A stretch of DNA of 64,000 nt from Lactobacillus gigeriorum DSM 23908 = CRBIP 24.85. Lineage in GTDB: Bacteria > Bacillota > Bacilli > Lactobacillales > Lactobacillaceae. Location of the stretch: assembly GCF_000296855.1 (NCBI RefSeq), contig NZ_CAKC01000059.1, positions 1-64,000 on the forward strand, read 5' to 3'. Made by a program: the position numbers and the translations under genes. Below the pieces are notes generated by a model that saw only the letters and a list, made by a program, of their open reading frames with translations, was not told where the DNA came from and made no database searches. Shown piece by piece: positions 47,326 to 61,227 of the stretch. The stretch's first letter is position 1, and each line of letters opens with the position of its first letter.

Positions 47326-48641
47326 TGCATCCACTAGCATATCGTATGCGTCCAACTAATCTAGATCAAGTTGTAGGACAAGAGCATTTAATTGGTCCAG
47401 GCAAGATAATCAGAAGGATGGTTGAAGCTAAGCTACTTACATCGATGATCCTCTATGGGCCTCCTGGCATCGGAAAAACTAGTATTGCAAGTGCAATCGC
47501 TGGTTCAACCAAATACGCTTTTAGAATGTTAAATGCAGCAATCGATACTAAAAAGAAATTACAAGAAGTAGCTTTAGAAGCAAAAATGAGTGGTACAGTA
47601 ATTCTTTTGCTTGATGAGATTCATCGTTTAGATAAAACTAAACAAGATTATTTGCTACCGTTATTAGAATCTGGACAAATAATTTTAATTGGTGCTACAA
47701 CTGAAAATCCATATATAGCTATTTCCCCTGCAATTAGATCTAGATGTCAGATATTCGAATTAAAGCCTGTTTCAGTAGATGATGCCAAAAAAGCTGTCAT
47801 ACGTGCTTTAGCAGATGATATCAATGGATTGGCACAATATCATGTTCAACTTTCAGATGATGCTCTAGACCTATTGGTCAATAAAGGAAATGGCGATTTA
47901 AGAACCACCCTAAATGCACTAGAACTTGCTGTTCTTTCAACTAAGCAAGAAAAACTTGCTAAAAACGAAGAAATTGATCCACTAATTGTTGATTTAACAG
48001 CAATTGAAAATTCAATGCAATTAAGGAGTCAACAATTTGATCGAAATGGTGATGGGCATTATGATCTTATTTCTGCATTTCAAAAATCAATCAGAGGTTC
48101 AGATACTGACGCTGCCCTCTTCTACTTAGCGTGCTTAATTGAATCGGGAGATCTTGTTGCAATTTGTCGTAGATTAACCGTCATTGCTTATGAAGACATT
48201 GGACTTGCTAATCCTGCTGCCGCTCAGCATACCTTTATAGCAGTTCAAGCTGCCCAAACCTTAGGTTTTCCAGAAGCCAGAATTCCTCTTGCTAATGCAG
48301 TTATTGAACTTTGTCTTTCTCCCAAAAGCAATAGTGCAATTACGGCAATTGATAGAGCAATTGCCGATGTCAGAAACAAAAAGAACATCAATGTCCCTAA
48401 TTCATTAAAAGATGGACACTATTCTGGTGCAAAGAAATTATGTCACAGTGTTGGGTATATTTATCCTCACGATTATCCTGGAGATTGGATTGCTCAACAG
48501 TACCTTCCTACTTCGCTTCTTGATGCAAATTATTTCATACCAAAAGGTAATTCCAAAATCGAAGAGACTTTAAAAACCCAATATTATCGTCTAAAAAAGA
48601 TGCAAAAAGATGGGTTAAATCAAGCCAATTCAAAATATTAA
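47325..48641 (+). CDS. rarA: replication-associated recombination protein RarA
   Basis: AAA+ ATPase related to clamp loaders, acting at stalled forks (MgsA/YrvN). 438 residues: Walker A GPPGIGKTS near 46-54, Walker B LLDEIHRLD near 96, sensor GATTENPY near 123, and the C-terminal tetramerisation domain with YEDIGLANPAA near 286. ATG start. The adjacent 6S RNA gene repeats the Bacillus arrangement. Confidence 0.96.
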   Translation: MHPLAYRMRPTNLDQVVGQEHLIGPGKIIRRMVEAKLLTSMILYGPPGIGKTSIASAIAGSTKYAFRMLNAAIDTKKKLQEVALEAKMSGTVILLLDEIHRLDKTKQDYLLPLLESGQIILIGATTENPYIAISPAIRSRCQIFELKPVSVDDAKKAVIRALADDINGLAQYHVQLSDDALDLLVNKGNGDLRTTLNALELAVLSTKQEKLAKNEEIDPLIVDLTAIENSMQLRSQQFDRNGDGHYDLISAFQKSIRGSDTDAALFYLACLIESGDLVAICRRLTVIAYEDIGLANPAAAQHTFIAVQAAQTLGFPEARIPLANAVIELCLSPKSNSAITAIDRAIADVRNKKNINVPNSLKDGHYSGAKKLCHSVGYIYPHDYPGDWIAQQYLPTSLLDANYFIPKGNSKIEETLKTQYYRLKKMQKDGLNQANSKY

Positions 48642-48657
48642 ATCGCTTTCTTATTCC

Positions 48658-48686
48658 TTGACATACTTTTTATGTTTATGTATGAT
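48658..48686 (+). promoter_or_regulatory. 6S RNA promoter
   Basis: Consensus TTGACA, 17 bases, TATGAT; the best sigma-A promoter in the window. Confidence 0.85.
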
Positions 48687-48691
48687 AATAG

Positions 48692-48892
48692 TGATCTGAG
48701 TTGATCGACAAGCTTAAATGTATAAAGTTGACCGATCAAACAATAAGACGTGGGAGTTAGTAAATAACTACCGAATCGGAACACTGACTAGTCTCAGGAT
48801 CCATATTCGCTGCGATATTAACTCAAAATTTGAACACTGCGGGTTCAACAAGCGTCATTATGCTATGTTCGGTTAACTCAGATTTACTTTGA
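48692..48892 (+). ncRNA. ssrS: 6S RNA
   Basis: A non-coding stretch of about 195 bases starting 6 bases after a strong promoter. Its ends pair as ATCTGAGTT (48694-48702) with AACTCAGAT (48875-48883), and the interior can form a long, interrupted rod with a large central bubble, as in 6S RNA, which traps RNA polymerase in stationary phase. Position after rarA matches Bacillus 6S-1. No reading frame is present. Confidence 0.85.
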
Positions 48893-48906
48893 ATATTTAA
48901 CAGAAA

Positions 48907-48931
48907 CGGTCTCTATGACCGCTTTTTTATT
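48907..48931 (+). terminator. terminator after 6S RNA
   Basis: CGGTC / GACCG stem followed by CTTTTTTATTTAT. It ends directly before the ribosome site of the next gene. Confidence 0.78.
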
Positions 48932-48937
48932 TATGGA

Positions 48938-49231
48938 GTGAAGAAAATTTTGGCTATAACGATTGTAATGCTTATTTTTATAGTTGTCTTATTGCTTACA
49001 GCCTGGTACATGTGGCACCGACGCAATGGATATTTTATGATTTATGATGTTGGTAGCGATCCACGTTTAGGTAAAATTCTAAAAATTACAGCTATTGCAC
49101 TTTTTGTCGAAAGTATTTTAGGAATAATACTACTTTTCTTAAATAATAAGTACCTTAATCTGATTACCATTGCACTAGGATCTTTAACAATCCTAATCTT
49201 TAGTTTGCTAATTAATCAAAAGAATGAATAA
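48938..49231 (+). CDS. small membrane protein, DUF3899-like
   Basis: Up to 97 residues with three hydrophobic segments (about 4-25, 48-68 and 72-92). Size and helix pattern resemble DUF3899, of unknown function. Start uncertain: GTG at 48938 overlaps the ribosome site ATGGAG, while a TTG at 48950 lies 11 bases after it. No promoter of its own is obvious; it may depend on read-through of the 6S terminator. Confidence 0.68.
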   Translation: MKKILAITIVMLIFIVVLLLTAWYMWHRRNGYFMIYDVGSDPRLGKILKITAIALFVESILGIILLFLNNKYLNLITIALGSLTILIFSLLINQKNE

Positions 49232-49245
49232 ATTTGTGAATTTTT

Positions 49246-49254
49246 TGGTAAAAT
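49246..49254 (+). promoter_or_regulatory. extended -10 promoter of the UspA-type gene
   Basis: TGG-TAAAAT, 25 bases before the start codon; no clear -35. Confidence 0.5.
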
Positions 49255-49279
49255 AGAGGTAAGGAAGAGGTGCTTAAAA

Positions 49280-49741
49280 ATGCTATCACAATATCAACAT
49301 ATCCAAGTTTCAGTTGATGGATCAAAAGAAGCTGATCTAGCCTTCAGTAAATCTGTAGCGATTGCTAAGCGTAACGGAGCTACTTTAGAAATTTTGCACG
49401 TTATTGATACCCGCTCTTTCCAAAACGTTTCAAGTTTTGATTCAGCGATGGTTGAACAAGTTTCAAACGATGCTAAAAAGAAAATGGAAGAATATTACGC
49501 ACGTGCTACTAAAGCAGGCGTAAAAGAAGTTCATTTTTCAATTGAATTTGGTTCTCCAAAAACAATTATCGCCCACGATTTTCCAAAGAAAAATGGTATC
49601 GACTTAATCGTAATTGGTGCTACTGGTTTAAATGCCGTCGAACGACTACTTATTGGTAGTGTTACTGAATATGTAACTAGAACTGCTAATTGTGATGTTC
49701 TTGTTTGTCGTACCAAGGAAAATGAAGACATCGCTGACTAA
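49280..49741 (+). CDS. universal stress protein (UspA family)
   Basis: 153 residues of the UspA fold. VSVDGSKEADLAF near 10-22 and the ATP-binding-type IVIGATGLNAVERLLIGSVTEYV near 115-137 (G-2x-G-9x-G-S pattern) mark the ATP-binding subgroup. Cytoplasmic, presumed stress-related. Single gene with a strong ribosome site (GGAAGAGGTG) and its own terminator. Confidence 0.92.
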   Translation: MLSQYQHIQVSVDGSKEADLAFSKSVAIAKRNGATLEILHVIDTRSFQNVSSFDSAMVEQVSNDAKKKMEEYYARATKAGVKEVHFSIEFGSPKTIIAHDFPKKNGIDLIVIGATGLNAVERLLIGSVTEYVTRTANCDVLVCRTKENEDIAD

Positions 49742-49760
49742 ATAAATATTTTCTTTAAAT

Positions 49761-49802
49761 AAAAAACTGTTCATATCCTAACTAAGATATGAACAGTTTT
49801 TT
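49761..49802. terminator. bidirectional terminator
   Basis: A perfect 17-bp stem (arms 49761-49777 and 49786-49802) between the convergent UspA-type gene and rodA, with A/T tails on both sides. Confidence 0.93.
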
Positions 49803-49813
49803 ACTATCTTAAC

Positions 49814-51007
49814 TTAAAAATCTCCAGCGGTACTAAACATATAGTCTTTATTATGGAATTTCATTGATAAAATCATGCCAATTCCAGCCATGTTTCCAAC
49901 TAAAGCAGAACCACCTTGAGAAATAAATGGCAATGGGATACCAGTTAATGGAAGTAAATCAATACTCATACCAATATTTTCGAACACATGGAACAGAATC
50001 ATCATGATAACCCCAGTAGAAATGTATGAGTAGAATGCATTACCAGTATCAAAAGTGATCTTGACCATTTGAATAATCAAATACAGATAAATTAGTATTA
50101 CTGCTACACTACCTACGAAACCAAAAGTTTCGCCGATTACAGAATACACCATATCAGATCCTCTAACTGGAACATAAACGCTTATTTTGCCAAAACCATT
50201 TCCAAAAATTTGACCAGACCCAATCGCTTGCATACTTTGCCACAACTGATAAGCACCACTAGTAGTACTGCTTGATGGTGAAAGCCAAGAGTTAATTCTT
50301 TCAAATTGGTATGCTTTAAAGAAGTGACTTAAAAATTGTTTTCCTTCAGTTGTAGTAACCAATAAAATTACTACAATGCCTACAATCGCTACAAAGCCAT
50401 ATGTTGGAATTATGATTTTCCAGCTGATTCCGGATACTAATAATACGCCGCCTACAACAGCAAAGAAAACCAGCATCGTACCGAAGTCATTTTGTAGTTT
50501 TAACAGCACTGCAACTGGAATCAAAACTGCAAATACTTTACCAATTAAAAACCAATCATTTCTAATCGTGTGCTCAAATTCTTGATTATGCTTGTTAACA
50601 ACTCTGGCTAGCATCAAAATAAACGCTGGTTTCATTACTTCCGAAGGCTGAAATGTTAAGGGCCCTAGCTTAAACCAGCTTTTCGCACCCGTACTTGCTG
50701 CTACCTGCCTACTATACAGAAATAAGACTGCCACCAGTAGAACAAGCCCAATACCATAAAAATAAGGGGCAACCTTAAAAAGTTGCTCTGCATCAAATTG
50801 CATGACGAACACAACTGCAATAATTGAGATCAAATACCAAATAGCTTGCATCAATGCCGCCTTTACTGGTGTCCCCATATGTGATGGATCTCCCGTTGCC
50901 GCAACATAAATGCAATAAATCCCAATCATCGCTAGCAGGAATACCGGTCCCACAATATTCCATGCAATCCGATCAACTAAATTCGTTTTATTTTCAACTT
51001 TTGCCAT
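49814..51007 (-). CDS. rodA: SEDS peptidoglycan polymerase RodA
   Basis: 397 residues with about ten membrane helices. SEDS signatures: FQPSE near 122, a conserved acidic residue in IGETFGF near 283 and PLPFISQGGSA near 360. It polymerises lipid II for the lateral wall, with a class B PBP. Neighbouring mbl in one run argues for RodA rather than FtsW. Last gene of mbl-yidD-DUF2969-rodA. Confidence 0.93.
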   Translation of the reverse strand: MAKVENKTNLVDRIAWNIVGPVFLLAMIGIYCIYVAATGDPSHMGTPVKAALMQAIWYLISIIAVVFVMQFDAEQLFKVAPYFYGIGLVLLVAVLFLYSRQVAASTGAKSWFKLGPLTFQPSEVMKPAFILMLARVVNKHNQEFEHTIRNDWFLIGKVFAVLIPVAVLLKLQNDFGTMLVFFAVVGGVLLVSGISWKIIIPTYGFVAIVGIVVILLVTTTEGKQFLSHFFKAYQFERINSWLSPSSSTTSGAYQLWQSMQAIGSGQIFGNGFGKISVYVPVRGSDMVYSVIGETFGFVGSVAVILIYLYLIIQMVKITFDTGNAFYSYISTGVIMMILFHVFENIGMSIDLLPLTGIPLPFISQGGSALVGNMAGIGMILSMKFHNKDYMFSTAGDF

Positions 51008-51020
51008 TAACTATCACTAC

Positions 51021-51248
51021 TTATTTTTCATGTAAGGCGAAGTATGAAAGTAGATCATTAATACTACTTTCTAAGCTTTTTGAGAACAAAACATTATTGC
51101 TCTTGCTCGTAGTCGCTTTGTAACGACCATCAACTTTTTCAATAATGCCGATTGACTTCTTATTAGGAATTACTACTTCCCAAGTTGGTAAATTTTTTTC
51201 CTTAAGCTCATTTACTTCGATATCAATATTTTCAATTTTTTTCGACAT
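51021..51248 (-). CDS. DUF2969 protein
   Basis: 75 soluble residues (IEVNELKEKNLPTWEVVIPNKK near 11-32). Composition, size and the neighbour rodA fit DUF2969, a Lactobacillales family without known function. ATG with AGGAGA upstream; 8 bases after yidD. Confidence 0.78.
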   Translation of the reverse strand: MSKKIENIDIEVNELKEKNLPTWEVVIPNKKSIGIIEKVDGRYKATTSKSNNVLFSKSLESSINDLLSYFALHEK

Positions 51249-51256
51249 ATCTTCTC

Positions 51257-51562
51257 CTACTTATCCTGGGGATGAAACTTTCTTGCTATTATTGGATCTT
51301 CATATCTTTCTGGATGAGGATTTCTAAAAATCGTAAAATTATCAGGAACTGGATCTACTCCACCTCTGACAAAAGGATTACACCTTAAAATTCTAAATAT
51401 TCCCATTATCAATCCCAACACCGCACCATGTTTTTTTAGTGCATCAATCATATATGTTGAACAAGTTGGATAATAACGACAACTATCTGGCAAAATTGGT
51501 GAAATTACTTTTTTATAAATCTCAACCAAAAAAATTAAAACTTTTCGCACATATTTTACCAT
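51257..51562 (-). CDS. yidD: membrane protein insertion efficiency factor YidD
   Basis: 101 residues with the YidD core: [16 protein letters not shown] near 29-44 and [14 protein letters not shown] near 63-76. A small peripheral inner-membrane protein thought to assist YidC. Its ATG overlaps the mbl stop (TAATG). The C-terminal 25 residues are a variable extension. Confidence 0.93.
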   Translation of the reverse strand: MVKYVRKVLIFLVEIYKKVISPILPDSCRYYPTCSTYMIDALKKHGAVLGLIMGIFRILRCNPFVRGGVDPVPDNFTIFRNPHPERYEDPIIARKFHPQDK

Positions 51563-52551
51563 TAAAAGCGTTGATGCTTTTCAATATTTTTCAATAACGT
51601 ACCTGTTCCCAATGCTACAGCTTCTAGTGGATGATCTGCAGTTAATACAGGAACTTGCAAGTGATACGAAATTAATTTATCAATGTTCTTAAGCAACGCA
51701 CCACCACCAGTTAACATGATACCACGGTCAATGATATCAGCTGATAACTCTGGTGGAGTAGTTTCTAAAACTTTTTTGGTAGCTGCAACGATTGACATTA
51801 AGCCATAATGAAGAGCCTCTTGAATCTCAGGTGCAGTTACTGTAGTTTGCTTTGGTAAACCATCAACCATATCACGACCACGAACTGTAATCGATTCATT
51901 TTCATCTGGTTCAAACGCACTTCCGATTTCAATTTTAATATCTTCGGCAGTTCTAGAACCAATCAATAAATTGTGCTTATTCTTGATATATGAGATAACA
52001 GCTTGGTTCATGCTATCACCAGCATATCTCAAGGAACTCGAAGTTACAATTTCACCCATTGATAAAACTGCGATATCGGTAGTACCACCACCAATATCAA
52101 TTACCATGTTTCCTTGAGGCTTAAAAATATCCAAACCAGCTCCAACAGCAGCTACCTTTGGTTCAAAATCTAAATAAACTTTACCTCCACCAGACTTTTC
52201 GGCTGCTTGAATAATTGCCTTTTGCTCGATCGAGGTAACACCTGTTGGTGCACAGATCAAAATATTAGGCTTGGTCATAAAGCCTTTTACGTTAAGTTTT
52301 TCAATGAAATAAGATAGCATTTCTTCAGTAATATCGAAATCTGCTATTACACCATTTTTAAGTGGACGAATAACTCTAATATTACCTGGAGTTCTTCCTA
52401 CCATTTTGTAAGCTTCAGTTCCTACTGCTACAACCTTATTTGTTGTGGTATTCACAGCTACTACTGAAGGTTCATTCAACACTATCCCTTTTCCAGAAAC
52501 ATTTATTAATACATTAGCTGTTCCGAGGTCTATACCTATATCTCTAGCCAC
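51562..52551 (-). CDS. mbl: MreB paralogue Mbl
   Basis: Actin homologue, 329 residues: [12 protein letters not shown] near 6-17, [10 protein letters not shown] near 154 and [11 protein letters not shown] near 283. The start is GTG at 52551, with GGGAGGG 7 bases before it; the longer open frame contains that ribosome site. It is closer in context (yidD, rodA) to Mbl than to MreB; the shape function is presumably shared with mreB at 34300-35304. Confidence 0.94.
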   Translation of the reverse strand: MARDIGIDLGTANVLINVSGKGIVLNEPSVVAVNTTTNKVVAVGTEAYKMVGRTPGNIRVIRPLKNGVIADFDITEEMLSYFIEKLNVKGFMTKPNILICAPTGVTSIEQKAIIQAAEKSGGGKVYLDFEPKVAAVGAGLDIFKPQGNMVIDIGGGTTDIAVLSMGEIVTSSSLRYAGDSMNQAVISYIKNKHNLLIGSRTAEDIKIEIGSAFEPDENESITVRGRDMVDGLPKQTTVTAPEIQEALHYGLMSIVAATKKVLETTPPELSADIIDRGIMLTGGGALLKNIDKLISYHLQVPVLTADHPLEAVALGTGTLLKNIEKHQRF

Positions 52552-52580
52552 AAAATAACCCTCCCTATCATTCTTGATTA

Positions 52581-52589
52581 ATTCTACCA
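52581..52589 (-). promoter_or_regulatory. mbl extended -10 promoter
   Basis: TGG-TAGAAT on the minus strand, 30 bases before the GTG start. Confidence 0.55.
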
Positions 52590-52634
52590 TACTTTAACCA
52601 AGCTGGAGTATGTTCTAACAGTTTTTAGCTTTTC

Positions 52635-52865
52635 TTAAAATAGATTGCTTAACTGAATAGATGTATCAATAAATGCAATCACAAAACTAGCCACCAAATA
52701 TCCTAATCCAATTGCAAGAAAGATTAACAGAATCTGCGATTCAAAAACTCTTCCTTTTTTTAATAGTTGCTCAAATCTAAATGCTTTTACAGCTTGAAAG
52801 GAAAGACCAATACAAAGCATATAAATAATCAGACTAATAATTGCATGAATTCCTAATTGAAACAT
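52635..52865 (-). CDS. DUF1146 (YwzB-like) membrane protein
   Basis: 76 residues with two helices (about 5-27 and 44-68) and the conserved FEQLLKKGR between them. DUF1146 proteins usually follow the atp operon in Bacilli, as here; function unknown. ATG with GAGGTAAT upstream. The atp terminator lies 22 bases before it, so it is either read through or started from a weak promoter at the atpC end. Confidence 0.88.
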   Translation of the reverse strand: MFQLGIHAIISLIIYMLCIGLSFQAVKAFRFEQLLKKGRVFESQILLIFLAIGLGYLVASFVIAFIDTSIQLSNLF

Positions 52866-52886
52866 TATTACCTCATTGCTTTAACA

Positions 52887-52922
52887 AAAAATGACCCAAG
52901 GAAAAACCTCAGGTCATTTTAA
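52887..52922 (-). terminator. terminator of the atp operon
   Basis: AAAATGACCTGAGG / CCTTGGGTCATTTT stem with one wobble and one mismatch, then TTTTTTG on the minus strand. Confidence 0.85.
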
Positions 52923-52923
52923 A

Positions 52924-53361
52924 TTACTTCTTGTTATTGTAAACACTTATTCTGTTTACAGCTCTGCGCAACGCAATTTGCGCTCTTTCAAATGATGGTT
53001 GATCATGGGATGCAATTGCTTCTTTCAAATGCTTTTCTGCTCTTGCTTTAGCAGCTTCAGCACGAGAAACATCAATATTTGCAGCACGTTCAGCACTATC
53101 AGCAATAATAGTCGCTACGTTATCAGAGAATTCAATATATCCCCCGCTGATTGCGATATGATCAACTTTATTGGAAGCTTCCTTATCCCGAGTAACCTTA
53201 ACTTCACAAATTGATAATGGAGTCAATAGTGGAGTGTGGTTATAAAGAATTGTTCTTTGACCATCGATTGCTCGCATTTCAACGCTGATTCCATCACAAG
53301 AATAGATCAATCCATCTGGAGTTGCTATATCTACGGTAATTAGTTTTTCTGGTTCTGCCAT
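52924..53361 (-). CDS. atpC: ATP synthase epsilon subunit
   Basis: 145 residues: N-terminal beta-sandwich ([23 protein letters not shown] near 83) and C-terminal helical hairpin rich in Ala/Arg/Glu. It links the c-ring with gamma and restrains ATP hydrolysis. ATG start, 11 bases after atpD. Confidence 0.96.
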   Translation of the reverse strand: MAEPEKLITVDIATPDGLIYSCDGISVEMRAIDGQRTILYNHTPLLTPLSICEVKVTRDKEASNKVDHIAISGGYIEFSDNVATIIADSAERAANIDVSRAEAAKARAEKHLKEAIASHDQPSFERAQIALRRAVNRISVYNNKK

Positions 53362-53372
53362 GTGACATCACC

Positions 53373-54833
<1,461 letters not shown>

Positions 54834-55796
54834 TTACTCTAAGGCATTTGCACCACTGATAATTTCAGTAATTTCAGTAGTGATCTGTGCCTGTCTTGCA
54901 CGGTTTAATTTTGTAGTTAGATTTGAAACTAAGTCCTTTGCATTATCAGTAGCAGCTTGCATAGCTGTCATTGAACTTGCATGTTCCGCTGTTTTAGCAT
55001 CCAAAATAGCTCCATAAATGGTTGAACGAGCATATTGAGGTAACAACGTTGTCAAAACAGTGTTGATATCAGGCTCAATTTCGTATTCTAATCTTTTATG
55101 TGCTTCAGCTTCTTTTACACCAATATCCAAATCTTCAATTGGTAGCATTTTTTCAACACGAAAAGCTGATGATAAAGAATTAACATGGTGAGTATAACAA
55201 ACATAAAGTTCATCAAATACACCATTCATGTACATCTTGATAGCTGTCGATACAATTGGGAGGGCTTCATCAAAGGTGGGTACATCTGAGATATTATCAT
55301 TTTCATAAACAACGTTTAAGTTGTTCTTCTTGAAAAATTGTGCACCAACTGAGCCCACAGCTAGGATTTTGACATCTTTATTTTCAGCCTTCGAATCTTC
55401 AAATAAGCTCATCATATTTTTGATGACAGAACTATTATATGAACCAACTAAACCACGATTACCGGTAATAACGATATATCCGGTTGACTTAATACTCTTT
55501 CTTTGTTGAATCAAGTCTGCAGTAATTCCTAAACCGAAAACTTTCGTATAGTCTAAACTTTCAATATTGCTTTCATCAATTACAATATTACGTTCACGCA
55601 AGTGTTCAACAACTTGAGAACTAACTAATCTAGAAAGAGTTTGGCGGATATGATCATTATAAATACTGTATCCTTTATCATGTTTTTCAGTTTGGTTCAA
55701 TTTAGATGCAGAAACCATTCTCATAGCTTCCGTTATCTTACCAGTCTGCTTAACTGAAGCAATTTTCTTTTTCAACTCAAGTAAAGATGCAGGCAT
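54834..55796 (-). CDS. atpG: ATP synthase gamma subunit
   Basis: Central stalk, 320 residues: N-terminal coiled-coil arm ([25 protein letters not shown]) and the matching C-terminal arm ([22 protein letters not shown]). Slightly longer than the usual 285-300 because of insertions near 60-90 and 195-230. ATG start. Confidence 0.97.
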   Translation of the reverse strand: MPASLLELKKKIASVKQTGKITEAMRMVSASKLNQTEKHDKGYSIYNDHIRQTLSRLVSSQVVEHLRERNIVIDESNIESLDYTKVFGLGITADLIQQRKSIKSTGYIVITGNRGLVGSYNSSVIKNMMSLFEDSKAENKDVKILAVGSVGAQFFKKNNLNVVYENDNISDVPTFDEALPIVSTAIKMYMNGVFDELYVCYTHHVNSLSSAFRVEKMLPIEDLDIGVKEAEAHKRLEYEIEPDINTVLTTLLPQYARSTIYGAILDAKTAEHASSMTAMQAATDNAKDLVSNLTTKLNRARQAQITTEITEIISGANALE

Positions 55797-55806
55797 ATAC
55801 TACCTC

Positions 55807-57880
<2,074 letters not shown>

Positions 57881-57881
<1 letters not shown>

Positions 57882-58387
57882 TAATCATTCAGCCCCTTAA
57901 TAAATTGGTCAACCAAATCTTTTTGATCTTCAGCAGATAAATTCTTAGCAATTACCTTTTCGGCGATCGCTACTGAAATATCGGCAACTTGTTGACGAGC
58001 ATCTTCAAGCGCCTTAGCTTTAGCTTGCTTGGCATCTTCTTCAGCTTTTTGACGAATAGATGCAGCTTCACTATTAGCACCAGCTACAATTTCAGTACTA
58101 GTCTTTTGTGCATTGTCTTTCGCATCAGAGAGAATCTTCGTTGCTTCTTGTCTTGAGTTCTTTAAAGCCGCTTCACGTTCATTTGCCAACGTTTCAGCTC
58201 TCTTACGCTCACTAGCAGCAGAATCTAAATCATTAATTACTTTTTGCCGCCGTTTTTCCATCATTTCGGAGACAGGTCCCCAAGCATACCGCTTTATTAA
58301 AAGCAATAAGAAGGCGAAGGTAATAAGATACCAAATCGTATTACCTAAGTATAAATCTGAGGCGGCAAATAATACATTTAAAGTCAT
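57881..58387 (-). CDS. atpF: ATP synthase b subunit
   Basis: Peripheral stalk, 168 residues: one membrane helix (about 11-30, [21 protein letters not shown]) and a long Ala/Glu/Lys/Arg coiled coil. ATG start. Confidence 0.96.
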
Positions 58388-58420
58388 TTACTGCCCTTCT
58401 CTCTTTTTTCCTAAATTTTT

Positions 58421-59379
<959 letters not shown>

Positions 59380-59399
59380 TTCTTCGTGACCTCCCTTCT

Positions 59400-59420
59400 C
59401 GTGTTGAATAACTCGACACG
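59400..59420 (-). promoter_or_regulatory. hairpin at the 5' end of the atp mRNA
   Basis: CGTGTCGA / TCAACACG (one C-A mismatch) begins where transcription is predicted to start and ends 3 bases before the GGGAGG region. No T-run, so not a terminator; a 5'-stabilising stem is possible. Confidence 0.5.
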
Positions 59421-59426
59421 CTTATC

Positions 59427-59455
59427 ATCTTAACACCAAAAACAGTCTTTGTGAA
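59427..59455 (-). promoter_or_regulatory. atp operon promoter
   Basis: TTCACA, 17 bases, TAAGAT on the minus strand; predicted start near 59420. Confidence 0.65.
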
Positions 59456-59458
59456 AAA

Positions 59459-59473
59459 ATGAAAGCGATTTTT
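59459..59473 (+). promoter_or_regulatory. cre-like site next to the atp promoter
   Basis: ATGAAAGCGATTTTT fits the catabolite-responsive consensus (WTGNAANCGNWNNCW) except for T in place of the last C. It lies 3 bases upstream of the -35, the place where CcpA tends to activate. Confidence 0.4.
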
Positions 59474-59499
59474 GTTAATTTTTTTACAAAAAACACTAG

Positions 59500-60129
59500 T
59501 TATTTTGTTCCGAAAAGCCGGTCACCTGCATCACCTAAGCCTGGGAAAATGTATCCATTATCCATTAACTTGTCATCTAGTGATGCAGCATAGATATCAA
59601 CATCTGGATTTTCTTCTTGTATAGCTTTTACGCCTTCAGGAGCAGCAACTAAAACTGCAAGCTTAATGTCGGTTACTCCTCGTTTCTTAAGAGCTTCAAT
59701 TGCCATATTTGCAGAACCACCAGTTGCGAGCATTGGATCGACGATTAAGCATTCTCTTTCAGCCACATCTTTAGGCATCTTGCAGAAGTATTCATGTGGC
59801 TTAAGAGTTTCCTCGTCACGATACATTCCGATAACACCTACTTTAGCTGAAGGAATCATTTCTAGTACGCCGTTAACCATTCCCATACCAGCACGTAAAA
59901 TTGGAACAATGGTTAACTTTTTACCAGCAATTTCCTTTTGCACAGTTTTACCGATTGGTGTTTCAATTTCAACATCTTTCAAAGGTAAATCTCTGGTAAT
60001 TTCATAGGTCATTAAACCACCAATTTCACCGACAATACGTCTGAATTCATTAGAACCCGTTTCCTTGCGACGAATAATTGTCAATTTGTGTTGGATCAAT
60101 GGATGATTTAAAACTACAAATTTTCCCAT
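59500..60129 (-). CDS. upp: uracil phosphoribosyltransferase
   Basis: Converts uracil and PRPP to UMP. 209 residues: [11 protein letters not shown] near 75, PRPP loop [18 protein letters not shown] near 129-146 and the C-terminal [12 protein letters not shown] near 193, which holds the uracil pocket. ATG with AGGAGG upstream. Position before the atp operon is typical of Bacilli. Confidence 0.97.
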   Translation of the reverse strand: MGKFVVLNHPLIQHKLTIIRRKETGSNEFRRIVGEIGGLMTYEITRDLPLKDVEIETPIGKTVQKEIAGKKLTIVPILRAGMGMVNGVLEMIPSAKVGVIGMYRDEETLKPHEYFCKMPKDVAERECLIVDPMLATGGSANMAIEALKKRGVTDIKLAVLVAAPEGVKAIQEENPDVDIYAASLDDKLMDNGYIFPGLGDAGDRLFGTK

Positions 60130-60174
60130 AATTGTTACTGCCTCCTATTTCAATAAAAAGTAACATCACATAGT

Positions 60175-60183
60175 ATTTTAGCA
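60175..60183 (-). promoter_or_regulatory. upp extended -10 promoter
   Basis: TGC-TAAAAT directly after the T-run of the sua5 terminator, 46 bases before the upp start. Confidence 0.6.
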
Positions 60184-60210
60184 AAAAAACAAGGGGTTTA
60201 AACCCCTTGT
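60182..60210 (-). terminator. terminator of tdk-prfA-prmC-sua5
   Basis: A perfect palindrome, ACAAGGGGTTT / AAACCCCTTGT, followed by TTTTTT on the minus strand. Confidence 0.92.
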
Positions 60211-60216
60211 GTCAAT

Positions 60217-61224
60217 TTAATTATTATTTCTATAGTGATGGCCTGCAGCTGCTTTTGATAAGCGATTCATATAAGCTAGACTAGTTTCGCCTTCATCAAA
60301 TCCTTGAACAAAAATTTGCTCGATTTCAGGCATTTCATCAAAATAACGCAATCCACCAAAAAGATTGTGGTCTGCTGCCGTTAAATCTTGTCCTAAACTA
60401 AACTTATTTTCAGTTGGAATTGATAATTGCTCCAAAACTGTTTCAAGCGCCATTACCCCTGTTTTTTCGCTATAATTGATTTTTTTAAAATCTTCTGGAT
60501 TATCAACGATAACTACTGGAGCACTTGGAGCATAATGACGATACTTCATCCCTGGAGCTTTCGGAATATCTTTATCAGAAACTTTACCAGTATTAATTAG
60601 TACTTTTTCTCCTAAAACTGAACTTAGCTGCTCTGGAGTTATTTCACCTGGTCGCAATACAATTGGTTGTTCAACTGACAAATCAATAATTGTAGATTCC
60701 AGACCTACCCTTGTAGCACCACCGTCAATAATACCAGCGATTTTGCCTTTTAAGTCATGATAAACGTGCATTGCTGTCGTAGGACTAGGCTTAGTAGAGG
60801 TATTAGCTGACGGTCCAACAATTGGATAACCCAATCTACCAATCAAATCATGGGTTAACTGATCATCTGGACATCTGAAAGCTACAGTTGGAAGCCCACC
60901 TGTAACCGCATCAGGCAATGCACCTGGTTTAACATAAAGCAAAATTGTCAGTGGACCTGGCCAAAATGCTTTGATTAACTTTTTAGCTCTATCTGGAACT
61001 TCTTTAGCGTACTTAGCCATCATCTGTTCATTTGCAACAGTAACAATTAACGGATTATCACTGGGTCTACCCTTAGCAGCATAGACATTTTTAACAGACT
61101 GTTCCTTAGTAGCAATTGCACCCAGTCCATAAACAGTTTCTGTTGGAAAGGCTACCAATTCGCCTTTCGCTAATAATTCAACAGCATCATCTAAATTTTC
61201 CTTTTTGAAAATTTTCGTTTCCAT
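60217..61224 (-). CDS. threonylcarbamoyl-AMP synthase (Sua5/YwlC)
   Basis: Makes threonylcarbamoyl-AMP from Thr, bicarbonate and ATP, the first step of t6A37 in ANN-decoding tRNAs. 335 residues: YrdC domain (about 10-200; FPTETVYGLGA near 26, KGRPSDNPLIV near 51, GPSANTSTKPSPT near 140) plus the C-terminal Sua5 domain, joined by a PGMKYRHYAP linker near 225. ATG, 3 bases after prmC. Confidence 0.95.
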   Translation of the reverse strand: METKIFKKENLDDAVELLAKGELVAFPTETVYGLGAIATKEQSVKNVYAAKGRPSDNPLIVTVANEQMMAKYAKEVPDRAKKLIKAFWPGPLTILLYVKPGALPDAVTGGLPTVAFRCPDDQLTHDLIGRLGYPIVGPSANTSTKPSPTTAMHVYHDLKGKIAGIIDGGATRVGLESTIIDLSVEQPIVLRPGEITPEQLSSVLGEKVLINTGKVSDKDIPKAPGMKYRHYAPSAPVVIVDNPEDFKKINYSEKTGVMALETVLEQLSIPTENKFSLGQDLTAADHNLFGGLRYFDEMPEIEQIFVQGFDEGETSLAYMNRLSKAAAGHHYRNNN

Positions 61225-61227
61225 TTA

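Noticed and set aside
59456-59499. Terminator for upp
   Set aside because: The gap is A/T-rich with T-runs but I find no stable stem; no terminator is called.
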